A stretch of DNA of 64,000 bases from Halomonas sp. LBP4 (GTDB taxonomy: Bacteria > Pseudomonadota > Gammaproteobacteria > Pseudomonadales > Halomonadaceae). Below, one piece after another: positions 52,255-61,406 of the stretch. How positions within the stretch are numbered: the first letter of the stretch is position 1; every line of letters starts with the position of its first letter. The stretch is taken from the NCBI RefSeq assembly GCF_003202205.1, contig NZ_PDOG01000001.1:404507-468506 (forward strand). Reading direction: 5' to 3'. The position numbers were made by a program, and so were the translations under genes. Below the pieces are notes generated by a model. That model was not told where the DNA came from and searched no databases. It saw only the letters and a program-made list of their open reading frames with translations.

Positions 52255-53547
52255 TCAGATACCCAGGCGGTCGCGGGTCGCGTAGTACCAGGCGCCCAGT
52301 GCCGAGAGCGGCACCCGCAGCAGGCGCCCGCCGGGAAACGGCAGGTGGGGAATGCCGGCGAAGGCGTCGAAGCGCTCGCCCTGGCCATGCATCACCTCGG
52401 CGATCAGCCGGCCGGCCAGGTGGGTGCAGGTGACACCGTGGCCGGAGTAGCCCTGGGCGTAGTAGACGTTGCCGTTGATCACCCCGAACTGCGGCAGGCG
52501 GTTGAGGGTCATCAGGAAGGTACCGCTCCAGGCATGGTCGACCCCGACCCCGGCCAGTCGCGGAAAGGTCCTGAGCATCTTGGGCCGGACCACCGCCTCG
52601 ATGTCGGCGGCGTCGTCGCCGCCGTAGTTGACCCCGCCACCGTAGAGCAGGCGGTTGTCGGCGGTCAGCCGGTAGTAGTCGAGCAGGTAGTTGCAGTCCT
52701 CCACCGCCTTGTCGTTCGGGATCAGCTCCCGGGCCAGCTCCTCGCCCAGGGGCTCGGTGGTGATGATCTGGGTGCCGCAGGGCATCGACCTGTCCTCCAG
52801 CGCCGGCAGCACCCCCTGCAGGTAGGCATTGCCGGCCATCACCACCCGCGCCGCCCTGACCACACCCTGCGGGGTGCGCAGCCGCACCGGCTCGCCGTGG
52901 CTCACCTCGGTGACCGGCGACTGCTCGAAGACCCGCCCACCCAGCGACTCGACGGCCGCCGCCTCGCCCAGCACCAGGTTGAGCGGATGCAGGTGGCCAC
53001 CGGAGTGGTCCACCAGGCCGCCCAGGTAGCGCGCCGAGTTCACCTCGCGTCTGAGCGCCTCGCCCTCCAGCAGCTCGAGCTCACGGTTGCCGTAGCGCTC
53101 CCAGAGCGCCTTGTGCTCGCGCAGCCCCTCGAGCTGCCTGGCGTTGCAGGCGGCGAAGAGGTTGCCGTCACGCAGGTCACAGGCGATACCGTACTGCTCG
53201 ATGCGGCGGCGGATGATGCGGTTACCCTCGAAGGCCATGTCGCCCAGGGCACGGGCGGTCCGGGCACCGTATTTCGCCTCGATCACGTCCATGTCGCGGC
53301 TATAGCCGTTGACGATCTGGCCGCCGTTGCGCCCCGAGGCGCCGAAGCCGACCCGGGCGGCCTCCAGCACCACCACCGACAGCCCCTGCTCGGCCAGGTG
53401 CAGGGCGGACGACATGCCGGTGAAACCGGCCCCCACCACGCAGACATCGCAGTCGATCTCGCCGGCGAGCGCCGGGCGCTCGGGGGCGGGGTTGGCGGTG
53501 GCAGCATACCAGGAGGCCACGTGCTCGGTGGCCGCCGTTGCCGTCAT
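52255..53547 (-). CDS. puuB: Gamma-glutamylputrescine oxidase-like FAD oxidoreductase, copy 1
   Basis: Encodes 430 residues of the DAO/OrdL family. The FAD dinucleotide motif VCVVGAGFTGMSSALHLAEQG is followed by GASGRNGGQIVNGYSRD, and the C-terminal YYAQGYSGHGVTCTHLAG is typical of PuuB/PauB. It oxidises gamma-glutamyl-putrescine (or -spermidine) to the aldehyde with H2O2 and ammonia release. It is the last gene of the pot-puu operon, 126 bp after puuA2. GAGGAAA precedes the ATG. Confidence 0.9.
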   Translation of the reverse strand: MTATAATEHVASWYAATANPAPERPALAGEIDCDVCVVGAGFTGMSSALHLAEQGLSVVVLEAARVGFGASGRNGGQIVNGYSRDMDVIEAKYGARTARALGDMAFEGNRIIRRRIEQYGIACDLRDGNLFAACNARQLEGLREHKALWERYGNRELELLEGEALRREVNSARYLGGLVDHSGGHLHPLNLVLGEAAAVESLGGRVFEQSPVTEVSHGEPVRLRTPQGVVRAARVVMAGNAYLQGVLPALEDRSMPCGTQIITTEPLGEELARELIPNDKAVEDCNYLLDYYRLTADNRLLYGGGVNYGGDDAADIEAVVRPKMLRTFPRLAGVGVDHAWSGTFLMTLNRLPQFGVINGNVYYAQGYSGHGVTCTHLAGRLIAEVMHGQGERFDAFAGIPHLPFPGGRLLRVPLSALGAWYYATRDRLGI

Positions 53548-53592
53548 ATCGCTTTCCTCAGTAAGATTCGTTTCTCGGGCTGATCCGTCGAC

Positions 53593-53630
53593 AGGTCTTC
53601 GAGGAGGCGCTGTGACCTCCTCTTCGACCT
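53593..53630 (-). other. Imperfect intra-operon stem-loop between puuA2 and puuB1
   Basis: AGGTC-N4-AGGAGG (53593-53607) pairs with CCTCCT-N4-GACCT (53616-53630), leaving a 4-nt internal loop and an 8-nt apical loop. It sits in the 126-bp gap and may affect mRNA processing or partial termination. Confidence 0.4.
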
Positions 53631-53673
53631 GCCCCCGGCGCCCCTCGTCATGTCCAACTGCGATCGCCCTGCC

Positions 53674-55041
53674 CTAAACCCGCAGCAGCAGATGCTCGCG
53701 CTCCCAGGAGCTGATGACCCGGAAATAGGCCTTGTGCTCGGCGCGCTTGACGGCCAGATAGCTGTGAGTGAAGCGCTCGCCGAGGATGTCGGCCAGCGCC
53801 TGGCAGTCGTGCAGGGCATCCAGCGCCGGGCCGACGTCGTCGGGCAGCGTGTTGCCGCCGGACCAGGCCGAACCGAGCATCGGCGGGCGCGGCTCGAGCT
53901 GGCCGAGCAGACCCAGGTAGCCGCAGGCGAGCGACGCGGCAATCGCCAGGTAGGGGTTGGCATCGGCGCCGGCCAGGCGGTTCTCGACGCGCGTCGCCTC
54001 GGGGGAGGAGACCGGCACGCGCAGGCCCACGGTGCGGTTGTCCAGCCCCCACTCCACGTTGATGGGGGCCGAACCGCTGGTCTCGGTACGCATCAGTCGC
54101 CGGTAGGAGTTGACGTTGGGGGCGAAGAACGGCATCGCCGCGGGCAGGTAACGCTGCAGGCCCCCGATGAAGTGGTGGAACAGCGGGCTCGGCTGGTCGC
54201 CCTCGCCGGCGAACAGGCTGTGGCCGCGCTCGAGGTCCAGCAGGCTCTGGTGGATGTGCAGCGAGCTGCCCGGCTCACCCGCCATCGGCTTGGCCATGAA
54301 GGTGGCGTACATGCCGTGGCGCAGGGCCGTCTCACGCAGGACGCGCTTGAACATCACCACCTGGTCGGCCAGGATCAGCGGATCGCCGTGCTGGAAGTTG
54401 ACCTCCATCTGCCCCGCCCCCTCCTCGTGGATCAGGGTGTCGAGGTCGAGGTCCATGGCCTCGCAGTAGTCGTACATCTCCTCGAACAGCGGATCGAACT
54501 CGTTGACCGCATCGATGGAGAAGGACTGGCGGCTGCTCTCCTGGCGCCCGGTACGGCCGATGGGCGGCTCCAGCGGGTAGTCGGAGTCGGTGTTGGTCTT
54601 GACCAGGTAGAATTCCACCTCGGGAGCGATGACCGGTTTCCATCCCCGCTCGGCGTAGGCCTCCAGCACGCGCCTGAGCACGTGGCGCGGCGCAAGCTCC
54701 ACCGGCTCGCCGGTGAGGTAGTGGCAGTCGTGGATGATCTGCGCGGTGGGATCGTCCGCCCAGGGCACCAGGTAGATGGCGTTGGGATCGGGCACGAGCT
54801 CCATGTCGCGCTCGGCCGGGTTCCAGAAGCGGATATCCTCGTCGTCCGGGTAGCCCCCGGTAACGGTCTGGATGAAGATCGAGTCGGGCAGCCGCGGGCG
54901 TCCGCCGCCCAGGTACTTGCCGGCGGGCATGATCTTGCCCTTGAGGATGCCGGTCTGGTCGCTGACCAGACACTCGACCTCGGTGATGCCGTGGGTCTGG
55001 AACCAATCGTTGAGGAGCGGCTGCTCCTGGCGGTTACTCAT
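53674..55041 (-). CDS. Glutamine synthetase-family glutamylpolyamine synthetase, copy 2
   Basis: Encodes 455 residues of the PuuA/SpuI/SpuB type. Motifs are VIAPEVEFYLVK, EPGSSLHIHQSLLD, APNVNSYRRLM and RVENRLAGADANPYLAIA. It is clearly diverged from the puuA product at 41657-43033 and may use another polyamine such as spermidine or cadaverine. It follows the transporter gene potF, so uptake and glutamylation are encoded together. The start MSNRQEQPLL has AAGGAAA upstream. Confidence 0.9.
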   Translation of the reverse strand: MSNRQEQPLLNDWFQTHGITEVECLVSDQTGILKGKIMPAGKYLGGGRPRLPDSIFIQTVTGGYPDDEDIRFWNPAERDMELVPDPNAIYLVPWADDPTAQIIHDCHYLTGEPVELAPRHVLRRVLEAYAERGWKPVIAPEVEFYLVKTNTDSDYPLEPPIGRTGRQESSRQSFSIDAVNEFDPLFEEMYDYCEAMDLDLDTLIHEEGAGQMEVNFQHGDPLILADQVVMFKRVLRETALRHGMYATFMAKPMAGEPGSSLHIHQSLLDLERGHSLFAGEGDQPSPLFHHFIGGLQRYLPAAMPFFAPNVNSYRRLMRTETSGSAPINVEWGLDNRTVGLRVPVSSPEATRVENRLAGADANPYLAIAASLACGYLGLLGQLEPRPPMLGSAWSGGNTLPDDVGPALDALHDCQALADILGERFTHSYLAVKRAEHKAYFRVISSWEREHLLLRV

Positions 55042-55070
55042 GGGATTTTCCTTGCTCGTGGGAAGGCGGT

Positions 55071-55087
55071 CCCCGGCGCTGCCGGGG
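55071..55087 (-). terminator. Attenuator-like hairpin after potF
   Basis: CCCCGGC-GCT-GCCGGGG, a 7-bp perfect stem with a 3-nt loop, lies 9 nt after the potF stop in the transcription direction. Such hairpins after binding-protein genes often stabilise the upstream mRNA and lower downstream expression. Confidence 0.5.
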
Positions 55088-55096
55088 GCCTGCCGC

Positions 55097-56161
55097 TCAG
55101 CGAGACTGGACCTCGGACCACAGCTGCTGGAAGGTCTGCAGGGCATCGCCCTCCAGGCTGGGGGTGAAGCGCAGGCGCGCCATGTCATCCTCGCTGGGGG
55201 TCACCGGCGGCTGGGTGAGCACCTCGTCGAGATGGGGCTCGGCGGCGGCGTTGGGGCTGGCATAGTAGTTGTAGTTGGAGAGCTGGGCGCCCACCTCGGC
55301 ATCCAGGATGAAGTCGATGAACTTGTGGGCCATGTCGGGGTTGGGCGCCTCGGCCGGGATCAGCATGGCATCCACCCACATCTCGGCGCCCTCGTCGGGG
55401 ATCATGAAGTCCAGGGTCTCGAAGGTCTCCGGGTCCTCGTCCTTGAAGAAGAGGTAGTCGCCGTTGTAGCTCATGCCCACATGGGTGACGCCGCGGGCCA
55501 GCTGCTGCAGGGACGGCGTGCCGTCGGTGAAGCCGCTGAAGGTGTCGCGGCCCTTGGTGTCGATGATCAGCCGGGCGGCCTCCTGCCAGGCCTCGGGGTC
55601 GGTGCAGTCGTAACCGTGGCCCAGGTAGGCGCAGGCCGCTCCCATGCTCACCTGGCCGTCGCCCATCAGGGCGAAGGGATGTTCGGGGTTGACCTCGGGA
55701 TCGAACATCAAGGACCAGCTCTTGGGGGCGTCGGGGAAGGTCTCGGTGTTGTAGATGATGGCGGTGGTGCCCCACTGGTAGGGGGCACTGTACTCGGCAC
55801 CGGGATCGTAGCCGGGATCCCGGAACTGCTCTCTGACGTTGTCCAGGTTCTCGAGCTTCGCCTTGTCGAGCTTCTGCACCAGGCCGGTCTCGATCAACCG
55901 CGGGATGTAGTAGTTGGACGGCACGATGATGTCGTACTGGGAGACGCCGCCGGCGTTGAGCTTGGCGAACATCTCGGGCAGCGAGTTGAAGTAGTTCTGC
56001 ACCACCTCGACGTCGTAGGCCTCCTCGAAGGCCTCGATGATCCCTGGGTCCATGTATTCGGTCCAGTTGAACAGGTAGATCTTGTTCTCCTGGGCCTGGG
56101 CGCTGCCGACGAGCAGCAGCCCGCCGAGGGACAGGGCCAGGGTGGTCGTGTGCATTGTCAT
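55097..56161 (-). CDS. potF: Polyamine ABC transporter substrate-binding protein
   Basis: Encodes 354 residues with a signal peptide (LALSLGGLLLVGSAQAQ). The mature start ENKIYLFNWTEYMDP and later GGVSQYDIIVPSNYYIPRLIE match the PotD/PotF/SpuD family; the acidic and aromatic residues of these segments bind the amine groups. It delivers putrescine or spermidine to PotGHI in the periplasm. The choice between putrescine (PotF) and spermidine (PotD) type cannot be fixed from sequence alone. AGGAGA precedes the ATG. Confidence 0.92.
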   Translation of the reverse strand: MTMHTTTLALSLGGLLLVGSAQAQENKIYLFNWTEYMDPGIIEAFEEAYDVEVVQNYFNSLPEMFAKLNAGGVSQYDIIVPSNYYIPRLIETGLVQKLDKAKLENLDNVREQFRDPGYDPGAEYSAPYQWGTTAIIYNTETFPDAPKSWSLMFDPEVNPEHPFALMGDGQVSMGAACAYLGHGYDCTDPEAWQEAARLIIDTKGRDTFSGFTDGTPSLQQLARGVTHVGMSYNGDYLFFKDEDPETFETLDFMIPDEGAEMWVDAMLIPAEAPNPDMAHKFIDFILDAEVGAQLSNYNYYASPNAAAEPHLDEVLTQPPVTPSEDDMARLRFTPSLEGDALQTFQQLWSEVQSR

Positions 56162-56198
56162 GATGCTCTCCTCGTTTCCCCTTGGGCAGGATGCCGGC

Positions 56199-56996
56199 TC
56201 AGGCCGGCCGGCGGCGGCTGAACACCAGGCTGATGATGGCGGCGATGGCCACCGCGCCGATCATCAGGGTGGCGATGGCGTTGATCTCCGGCGATACCCC
56301 CTTCTTGATGGCGCCCCAGATGTAGATGGGCAGGGTCGCGCTCTCCGGCCCGGCAGTGAAGAAGCTGATGACGAAGTCATCGATCGACAGGGTAAAGGAG
56401 AGGAAGAAGGCCGAGATCAACGCCGGCTTGATGGTCGGCAGCATGAAGTGCACTACCCGCTTGGCCGGCGTGGCGTAGAGGTCCTTGGCCGCCTCGAACA
56501 GCGTGGGGTCAAGGCCCACGAAGCGCGAGTAGATGATCAACGCCACGAAGGGGATCTGGAAGGTGACGTGGGCGATGATCATGGTGGGCAACCCCGGCTG
56601 CAGCAGGCCAGTGAGGCGATGCACCTGCACGAAGAAGGCCATCTCCGAGATGCCGAAGACGATGTCCGGCAGCACGATGGGCAGGTAGATCAGCACGATC
56701 AGCCAGCCCAGCTTGCGGTGGCGATGGCGATACATGCCGTAGCCGATCAGGCAGCCGATCACCAGCGCGATCACCGAGGAGACGATGGCCAGCACCATGC
56801 TGTTGGCGAAGGCCGAGAGGATCTCTTCGTTGCCCAGCAGGCGGTAGTACCAGCGAAGCGAGATGCCGGTGAAACTCGCCGCGCTGTTGGAGGCATTGAA
56901 GGAGAACAGCACCACCACGGCGAGCGGCAGGTAGAGGAACGCCAGAGTGAACCACCAGAAGGCGGTCAGGCCGCGACGCAGGGTACGCTTTCTCAT
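56199..56996 (-). CDS. potI: Polyamine ABC transporter permease PotI/PotC
   Basis: Encodes 265 residues with six membrane segments. The coupling loop EAAKDLYATPAKRVVHFMLPTIKPA is the EAA motif of binding-protein-dependent permeases. The start ATG overlaps the potH stop as ATGA, with GAGGAGG upstream. It forms the channel with PotH. Confidence 0.93.
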   Translation of the reverse strand: MRKRTLRRGLTAFWWFTLAFLYLPLAVVVLFSFNASNSAASFTGISLRWYYRLLGNEEILSAFANSMVLAIVSSVIALVIGCLIGYGMYRHRHRKLGWLIVLIYLPIVLPDIVFGISEMAFFVQVHRLTGLLQPGLPTMIIAHVTFQIPFVALIIYSRFVGLDPTLFEAAKDLYATPAKRVVHFMLPTIKPALISAFFLSFTLSIDDFVISFFTAGPESATLPIYIWGAIKKGVSPEINAIATLMIGAVAIAAIISLVFSRRRPA

Positions 56997-57916
56997 ATCA
57001 CTACCTCCTCGCCACCACCCAGGCGCTTGCCGATGCGACGCATGACGAAGAGCCCCACGAAGGTGGCGAGCAGCATCAGGATCGCGCCGGCCGCCCCCAG
57101 CGGCCAGTTGGACCCACCGGCGAACTGATTGGCCACCAGGTTGCCCAGCATCATGCCCTTGCCGCCGCCCAGCAGCTCGGGGATGACGTACATGCCGAAG
57201 GCGGGGATCGCCACCAGCACGATGCCCGCCAGCAGCCCCGGCAGGGTCTGGGGGAAGACGGCGTGCCAGAAGGCCCGCACCGGCGAGGCATAAAGGTCCT
57301 GGGCGGCCTCCACCTGGGCGGTGTCGAGCTTCTCGAAGGCGGCGTAGAGCGGCAGCACCATGAACGGCAGGAAGTTGTAGACCAGGCCCAGGGTCACCGC
57401 GAAGTTGGAGGGGTAGAGCCCCATGTTGGCGCTGATCAGGCCCAGCGCCTCGGCCAGCTCCGAGAGCGGGGTGCCGGGTGCCAGCAGGTTCATCCAGCCG
57501 AAGGTGCGGATCACCTGGTTGGTCCAGCTGGGCACCACCACCAGCAGCAGCAGGATGGGCCGCCACTTCTCGCGGCAGGTGGTGATGTAGTAGGCGATGG
57601 GATAGGCCACCAGCACCACCAGCCCCGTGGAGACGAGGGTCTGCCACAGCGAGCGCAGCAAGGTATAGAGGTTGCCCGGGCTCCAGCCCAGAAAGCCGAA
57701 GCCCGCCAGGCGCTTGAAGGACTCCAGCGACAGCGGCATCTCGGGCAGGCCGTAGGGACCATTGGTCATGAAGGCCACGCCCATCAGGTAGGCGCTGGGC
57801 AGCACCAGGAAGACCAGGATCCAGGTCGCCCCGGGGGCCACGGTGAACAGCAGGTGACGGCTCTCGCGCACCATGCCGCGGCTACGGGCAGAGGGGATCA
57901 CGCCGGCATAGGACAT
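56993..57916 (-). CDS. potH: Polyamine ABC transporter permease PotH/PotB
   Basis: Encodes 307 residues with six membrane helices. VPSWTNQVIRTFGWMNLL and the EAA loop VEAAQDLYASPVRAFWHAVFPQTLPG are family-typical for PotB/PotH. It is coupled to potI and lies 10 nt after potG. Confidence 0.93.
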   Translation of the reverse strand: MSYAGVIPSARSRGMVRESRHLLFTVAPGATWILVFLVLPSAYLMGVAFMTNGPYGLPEMPLSLESFKRLAGFGFLGWSPGNLYTLLRSLWQTLVSTGLVVLVAYPIAYYITTCREKWRPILLLLVVVPSWTNQVIRTFGWMNLLAPGTPLSELAEALGLISANMGLYPSNFAVTLGLVYNFLPFMVLPLYAAFEKLDTAQVEAAQDLYASPVRAFWHAVFPQTLPGLLAGIVLVAIPAFGMYVIPELLGGGKGMMLGNLVANQFAGGSNWPLGAAGAILMLLATFVGLFVMRRIGKRLGGGEEVVI

Positions 57917-57926
57917 GGTCGCTACC

Positions 57927-59042
57927 TCACTCGCTCAGGGTGACCAGGTCTCCCGGCGCCACCGTCACGGTGACCCGGTCGCCCCTCTCGGGCAGCTGCC
58001 GACCTCGGTTGTTGACCGTGGCCTGCAGGGTCGTCTCGCCGACCTCCAGACGATACTCGGCATGACTGCCGCGGTAGAGCCGTTCGGCCACGGTGGCAGG
58101 CAGGTGGTTGTCGCCCGCCACCTCGCCGGGCAGCAGGTCGAGGGTCTCGGGGCGGATCAGTAACAGCCCGCCCTTCCCCGGCTGCTCGGCGGTCAGCTCG
58201 CCCAGCGGCGTGCTGAGCCGGCTGCCCGAGCGGGCGGTGACCGGATAGAGGTTGTCGTGGCCCATGAAACGGGCGACGAAGGCATTGACCGGGTGCTCGT
58301 AGACCTCCCGGGGCGGCCCCACCTGCTGGATCACCCCGCCGTTGAGCACGGCGATGCGATCCGACATCACCATCGCCTCCTGCTGGTCGTGAGTGACGAA
58401 GACGAAGGTCATGCCCAGGCGCTTCTGGACCCGCAGCAGTTCCACCTGCAGCTGGCTGCGCAGGCCGGCGTCCAGGGCCGACAACGGCTCGTCGAGGAGC
58501 AGGACATCGGGCTCGTTGACCAGCGCCCGGGCCAGGGCGATGCGCTGGCGCTGGCCACCGGAGAGCTGGTCGACGCGGCGGTCCACCAGGTCGCCGAGCT
58601 GGATGAACTCGGCGATCTTCGCCACCCGGGCCTCGCGCTCCTCGGGGGGCATGCCGCGCATCTTCAGGCCGAAGGCGAGGTTCTCTCGCACCGAGAGGTG
58701 CGGGAAGAGCGCATAGGACTGGAAGACGGTGTTGACGCTGCGCCGGTGGGGCGGCACCTCGGTGACGTCGCGGCCGCCGATGGCCAGGCGCCCGTCGTCG
58801 GCCTCCTCGAGGCCGGCGAGGATGCGCAACAGGGTGGTCTTGCCGCAGCCGGAGGGCCCCAGCAGGGTGAAGAACTCGCCGGCCCGGATGGTCAGGTCCA
58901 CCCCGTCCAGGGCCACGGTGTCGCGCCCGAAGCGCTTGTGCAGCCTCTGCATCTCGATGGAGGAGGCCTCGCGGGCCGACTCGACGGTGGCGGATCGCAC
59001 CATCCGGGTGTCGGCGACATCCGCGGTCAGGGTGTCGGTCAT
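57927..59042 (-). CDS. potG: Polyamine ABC transporter ATP-binding protein PotG/PotA
   Basis: Encodes 371 residues. Walker A is GPSGCGKTT, the signature LSGGQRQRIALARAL, Walker B VLLLDEPLSALD and the switch His in FVFVTHDQQEAM. A C-terminal TOBE domain (about 285-370) follows. It drives polyamine import. There is a 31-bp gap after puuB2, and the strand and spacing fit one operon. Confidence 0.94.
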   Translation of the reverse strand: MTDTLTADVADTRMVRSATVESAREASSIEMQRLHKRFGRDTVALDGVDLTIRAGEFFTLLGPSGCGKTTLLRILAGLEEADDGRLAIGGRDVTEVPPHRRSVNTVFQSYALFPHLSVRENLAFGLKMRGMPPEEREARVAKIAEFIQLGDLVDRRVDQLSGGQRQRIALARALVNEPDVLLLDEPLSALDAGLRSQLQVELLRVQKRLGMTFVFVTHDQQEAMVMSDRIAVLNGGVIQQVGPPREVYEHPVNAFVARFMGHDNLYPVTARSGSRLSTPLGELTAEQPGKGGLLLIRPETLDLLPGEVAGDNHLPATVAERLYRGSHAEYRLEVGETTLQATVNNRGRQLPERGDRVTVTVAPGDLVTLSE

Positions 59043-59073
59043 GGGCTTGCCCTCTCTTGTTATTGCCGGCTCT

Positions 59074-60393
59074 TCACAGCCGATCGCGTAACTTGTAGAA
59101 GGTCGTGGCCAGCAGCAGCAGCGGCGTGCGCAGCCGCTCCCCGCCGGGGAAACGGCGGTGCGGCATGGCGGCGAAGACGTCGAAGCGCTCGCTCTGCCCG
59201 GCCACGGACTCGGCCATCAGCTTGCCGGCCAGGCCCGCCAGCGCCATGCCGTGGCCGGAGTAGCCCTGGGCATAGTAGAGATTGTCGCCCACGCGGCCGA
59301 AGTCCGGCGCCCGGTTGAGGGTGATGGCCACCTCGCCGCCCCAGCGGTAGTCGATGTGCATACCGCGCAGCACCGGGAAGAGGCTGGCGATCTTGGCGTC
59401 CATGCGTGCCTGCAGCCCCCGCGGCTCGCGGCCGGTGTAGCTCACCTCGCCGCCGTAGATCAACCGCCGGTCGGCGGAGAGGCGATAGTAGTCGAGCACG
59501 AAGTTGGCGTCGGACAGGGCATCGTTGCGCGGCAGCACCTGGGCGGCCTGCGTGGCCGACAACGGTTCGGTGGCGATGAGGTAGTTGGCGGCGCGCATGA
59601 TGCGTCCCGAGAGCTCGGGGACGAGGCCGCCCTGGAAGGCGTTGGTGCCCATCACCACGAAGTCGGCGGTCACGCGCCCGGCGGGCGTGGCGACGACGGC
59701 CGGCTTGCCGCGACGGAGCTCGACCGCGGGGCTGCCGGTGTGGAGGACCGCACCGGCCTCGCGGGCGGCCCGGGCCAGGCCCAGGGTGTAGTTGAGCGGG
59801 TGCAGGTGGCCGCCCTCGCTCTCGAAGAGGGCGCCCGGGTAGGCATCGGTGACCACATGCTCGCGCAGGGCGTCACCCTCGAGCCAGGAGAGCGCCTGGT
59901 AACCGTAATCCCGGGCCAGGCGATCGCGGAAGGCCAGCAGCTCACGGACATGGCGCGGCCTGACCGCGGCGTGCAGGTAGCCCCAGGCGAGTTCGCAGGG
60001 GATGGCATGGCGGTCGATCAGCTCGGCGGTCAGCCGCACCGCCTCGCGGCTCATCTCCCAGATCGCCCGGGTGCGCTCGAGGCCCAGCGCCCGCTCCACG
60101 GTGGCGAGGTCGGTGCCGAGCCCCGGCAGGATCTGCCCGCCGCTGCGGCCGGAGGCGCCATGGCCGATCTCGGCGGCCTCCAGCAGCACCACCGAGTAGC
60201 CGCGCTCGGCCAGGTGGAGCGCCGCCGAGCAACCGGTGACGCCGCCGCCGATCACGCAGACATCGGCGCGCACCTCGCCCGCCAGCGACGGGCAGTCGCC
60301 GGGCTGGATGGCCACCTCGGGGTCAATGGAGTCGCGGTACCAGGAGGCGGCCCGCGGGGACATGAGGGGCGTGAAAGGGACCTGTGCCGTCAT
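59074..60393 (-). CDS. Gamma-glutamylputrescine oxidase-like FAD oxidoreductase, copy 2
   Basis: Encodes 439 residues of the DAO/OrdL family, with the FAD motif VCVIGGGVTGCSAALHLAERG, GASGRSGGQILPGLGTD and the end block YYAQGYSGHGMALAGLAG. It is a diverged paralogue of the 52255-53547 product. It heads the pot-puu operon, so it may be specific for the first imported glutamylated amine. The ribosome binding site is weak. Confidence 0.88.
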   Translation of the reverse strand: MTAQVPFTPLMSPRAASWYRDSIDPEVAIQPGDCPSLAGEVRADVCVIGGGVTGCSAALHLAERGYSVVLLEAAEIGHGASGRSGGQILPGLGTDLATVERALGLERTRAIWEMSREAVRLTAELIDRHAIPCELAWGYLHAAVRPRHVRELLAFRDRLARDYGYQALSWLEGDALREHVVTDAYPGALFESEGGHLHPLNYTLGLARAAREAGAVLHTGSPAVELRRGKPAVVATPAGRVTADFVVMGTNAFQGGLVPELSGRIMRAANYLIATEPLSATQAAQVLPRNDALSDANFVLDYYRLSADRRLIYGGEVSYTGREPRGLQARMDAKIASLFPVLRGMHIDYRWGGEVAITLNRAPDFGRVGDNLYYAQGYSGHGMALAGLAGKLMAESVAGQSERFDVFAAMPHRRFPGGERLRTPLLLLATTFYKLRDRL

Positions 60394-60632
60394 GCGCGCA
60401 GCGCTCGTTGTTATTCGTGATGCCGTCAGTTTGACACCAGGCGCCCCCGAGATGTCAAGTATTCAATAACAACAACATCCCACAACGGGTGCTCACCCGC
60501 ACCGAAAAGTCGCCACACCGCGCGCCATGGAGGCTTATATAAGGGGAATCTGGCCCTATCGAGGTGGCCGAAAGCGAGGCAGCGCCGGCGGCCATGGCGT
60601 CAAGAATAGTTCATCAACGGCATCACCCGAAC
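60394..60632. promoter_or_regulatory. Control region upstream of the pot-puu operon
   Basis: This 239-bp gap contains a 9-bp inverted repeat GTTGTTATT (60407-60415) and AATAACAAC (60465-60473). Nested within it is a TTGACA/TGTCAA dyad (60431-60436 and 60453-60458). TTGACA read on the minus strand could be a -35, but no good -10 follows. GTTGTTAT also occurs in the puuD/puuA region. Confidence 0.45.
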
Positions 60633-61376
60633 TCAGCCACAGACCGGGCAGGCCGGGTCCTTCGGCACCCGGAAATGGCGCCACTGGCCGGTGAGGCCGT
60701 CGAAGGTGGAAAGCCCACCCTGGGGCGTGCCGGCCCCGCTCAGCAACTTGATCGCCTCGAGCGCCTGGAAGCAGCCGATCAGCCCGACCAGCGGCGCCAC
60801 CACACCATTCTCGGCACAGCGTAGCTCCTCGTCGCCCTCCTCGCCCGGCGGGTAGAGGCAGGCGTAGCAGGGACATTCGGGATCCCGGGGATCGAACACC
60901 GCCAGCTGGCCGGAGAAACGGATCGCCGCCCCCGAGACCAGCGGCACCCCGGCGGCCCGGCAGGCGGCGTTGATGGCATAGCGGCTGGAGAAGCGGTCGG
61001 TGCAGTCGAGCACCACGTCGGCGGCGGCCACCATGCTCGCCAGGGCCGCCCCCTCGAGGTGCTCGGTCACCGCCTCGATCCGGCAGCCGGGATTGAGCGC
61101 GCATGCCGCCTCGCGGGCCGACTCGGCCTTGTTGCGGCCGATGTCGACCTGGCCGTGGGCGATCTGGCGCTGCAGGTTGGAGAGTTCGACCGCATCGGCG
61201 TCGGCCAGGGTCAGCCGGCCCACCCCGGCGGCGGCGAGGTAGAGGGCCACCGGCGAGCCCAGCCCGCCGGCGCCGATCACCAGGGCGTGGCCGGCGAGCA
61301 GCCGCTCCTGGCCGGCGATGTCGATCTGCTCGAGCATGATCTGGCGGCTGTAGCGCAGCAGGTCGTCGTCATTCAT
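60633..61376 (-). CDS. moeB: Molybdopterin-synthase adenylyltransferase
   Basis: Encodes 247 residues of the E1-like ThiF/MoeB family. The nucleotide loop VIGAGGLGSPVALYLAAAG, DADAVELSNLQRQI, two CxxC zinc pairs (CPCYAC and CPVCG) and DCTDRFSSRYAIN are seen. It adenylates the C terminus of MoaD in molybdenum cofactor synthesis, or ThiS in some bacteria. The gene order prfA-prmC-moeB is common, here interrupted by lrp. Confidence 0.93.
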   Translation of the reverse strand: MNDDDLLRYSRQIMLEQIDIAGQERLLAGHALVIGAGGLGSPVALYLAAAGVGRLTLADADAVELSNLQRQIAHGQVDIGRNKAESAREAACALNPGCRIEAVTEHLEGAALASMVAAADVVLDCTDRFSSRYAINAACRAAGVPLVSGAAIRFSGQLAVFDPRDPECPCYACLYPPGEEGDEELRCAENGVVAPLVGLIGCFQALEAIKLLSGAGTPQGGLSTFDGLTGQWRHFRVPKDPACPVCG

Positions 61377-61406
61377 GGTCGCGGGGGCTCCGTCGGGCAG
61401 GGCGGA

